5,169 nt of DNA from Gemmatimonadota bacterium (GTDB taxonomy: Bacteria; Gemmatimonadota; Gemmatimonadetes; Longimicrobiales; Gaopeijiaceae): the NCBI GenBank assembly GCA_030618065.1, contig JAUXEE010000183.1, positions 1 to 5,169 of the forward strand, read 5' to 3'. The translations under genes and the position numbers were made by a program. Shown one piece after another: positions 4,593 through 5,169 of the stretch; position 1 is the first letter of the stretch; every line of letters starts with the position of its first letter. Below the pieces are notes generated by a model. The model searched no databases. It was not told where the DNA came from and was given only the letters and a program-made list of their open reading frames with translations.

Positions 4593-5169
4593 TCACCCTG
4601 GGAAGCTTTTTAAGGTCTCCAGAAAATGGCCGATCTCCTCCTCGGTGTTATAGAAGTGTGGGCTCACCCTGACGTGGCCAGGCCGGTGATCCACGATGAT
4701 GCCTGCTTCGGCGAGGTGGGCCACGGCACCCGGGGGGTCGGAATGCCGCACCATGACGATGGCAGACCGGTGTTTTGGGTCAGCGGCCACCGTGAGGGGG
4801 AATCCGGCATCGTGGCATCCCGCCAGAAGACAATCCGTGAGTTCCTGGTTCCGAGTCTCGATGGTCTTCATGCCTACTTCATCGATGATTTCCTGGCCTC
4901 CCAGGGCGGTATGGACTGTGGGAAGGGCTGGTGTCCCTATCTCGAATCGTCGGGCGTCCTCATGTGGCTGGAAATTCCGGATATCGAAATCGAAGGCGTT
5001 CCGAGCGCCGAACCAGCCGGTGATCCGTGGATGAAGCTGGGTGATGAGAGATGGCCGGACATAGAGATACGAGAGGCCCGGGCCGCCACAGAGCCATTTC
5101 AGAGGCCCGGCGGTGTAGAAATCCACGCCGGTGTCGGTCACCGAAAAGGAGAGTTGTCCCGCACCGTGA
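4593..5169 (-). CDS. Kynureninase-like class V aminotransferase-fold PLP enzyme, 5' end cut by window edge
   Basis: The C-terminal 191 residues are visible. The fragment opens with HGAGQLSF, consistent with the DxxHxxG region that holds the PLP ring. GPLKWLCGGPG follows, in which Lys24 of the fragment (codon 5099-5097) should form the Schiff base with PLP. Further family features are YLYVRPSL, the ITGWFGARNAFDFD stretch, RRFEIGTPALPTVH and the C-terminal domain ending VDHRPGHVRVSPHFYNTEEEI. These match the class V fold (kynureninase, SufS/CsdA, isopenicillin N epimerase group), with the TGWFG and RPGxxRxSPHFYN features closest to kynureninase-like proteins. The residue before the PLP lysine is Leu instead of the His common in cysteine desulfurases. 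The actual reaction is not decidable from this half. The frame is open to the window edge. A GTG at 5141 is merely internal, because the conserved HGAGQ stretch lies upstream of it. Confidence 0.88.
   Translation of the reverse strand, partial: HGAGQLSFSVTDTGVDFYTAGPLKWLCGGPGLSYLYVRPSLITQLHPRITGWFGARNAFDFDIRNFQPHEDARRFEIGTPALPTVHTALGGQEIIDEVGMKTIETRNQELTDCLLAGCHDAGFPLTVAADPKHRSAIVMVRHSDPPGAVAHLAEAGIIVDHRPGHVRVSPHFYNTEEEIGHFLETLKSFPG

Overview
This 5.2 kb window is GC-rich and densely coding, and reads as an ordinary bacterial chromosome with six genes (two cut by the window edges). A predicted outer-membrane beta-barrel points to a Gram-negative (diderm) organism. The gene styles resemble those of Gemmatimonadota-type environmental genomes, but that placement is an impression and not a demonstrated assignment. 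No RNA genes, CRISPR arrays, insertion sequences or phage genes are visible.

Left arm (1-956, minus strand): a two-gene unit. A 126-residue protein of unknown function (956 down to 576) overlaps by 7 nt the start of a proline dehydrogenase gene (582 down to the left edge, 3' end missing). A roughly 200-base divergent intergenic region (957-1158) separates it from the plus-strand genes and should hold promoters for both directions.

Centre (1159-3878, plus strand): a tight unit of three genes with gaps of 46 and 34 nt. They are an MDR-superfamily NAD(P)H-dependent oxidoreductase that has lost its zinc ligands, a single-domain MazG-like nucleotide pyrophosphohydrolase, and a 12-helix transporter of the NTP/NDP exchange (Tlc/NTT) type. 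The transporter is the most unusual item. Its reading frame is open from 2589 to 3878 except for one in-frame TAG at 3171-3173, which lies in the loop between the two six-helix halves. The sequence after the TAG continues in the same frame into the family-like linker and helix 7. The stop may be a sequencing error, a fresh nonsense mutation, a suppressed codon, or a true split into two half-transporters; the sequence alone does not decide.

Right arm (3871-5169, minus strand): a kynureninase-like class V aminotransferase fold enzyme (5' end off the right edge) lies 59 nt upstream of a small outer-membrane beta-barrel protein gene. The barrel gene ends convergently with the transporter, with the two coding regions overlapping by 8 bp. 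It carries an 8-C homopolymer in its coding strand.

Functionally the window is a mixture: proline catabolism, a redox enzyme, nucleotide-pool sanitation next to a nucleotide-type transporter, an envelope protein and a PLP enzyme. I find no convincing evidence of a wholly new system. The split transporter and the unknown gene coupled to proline dehydrogenase are the items most worth checking.
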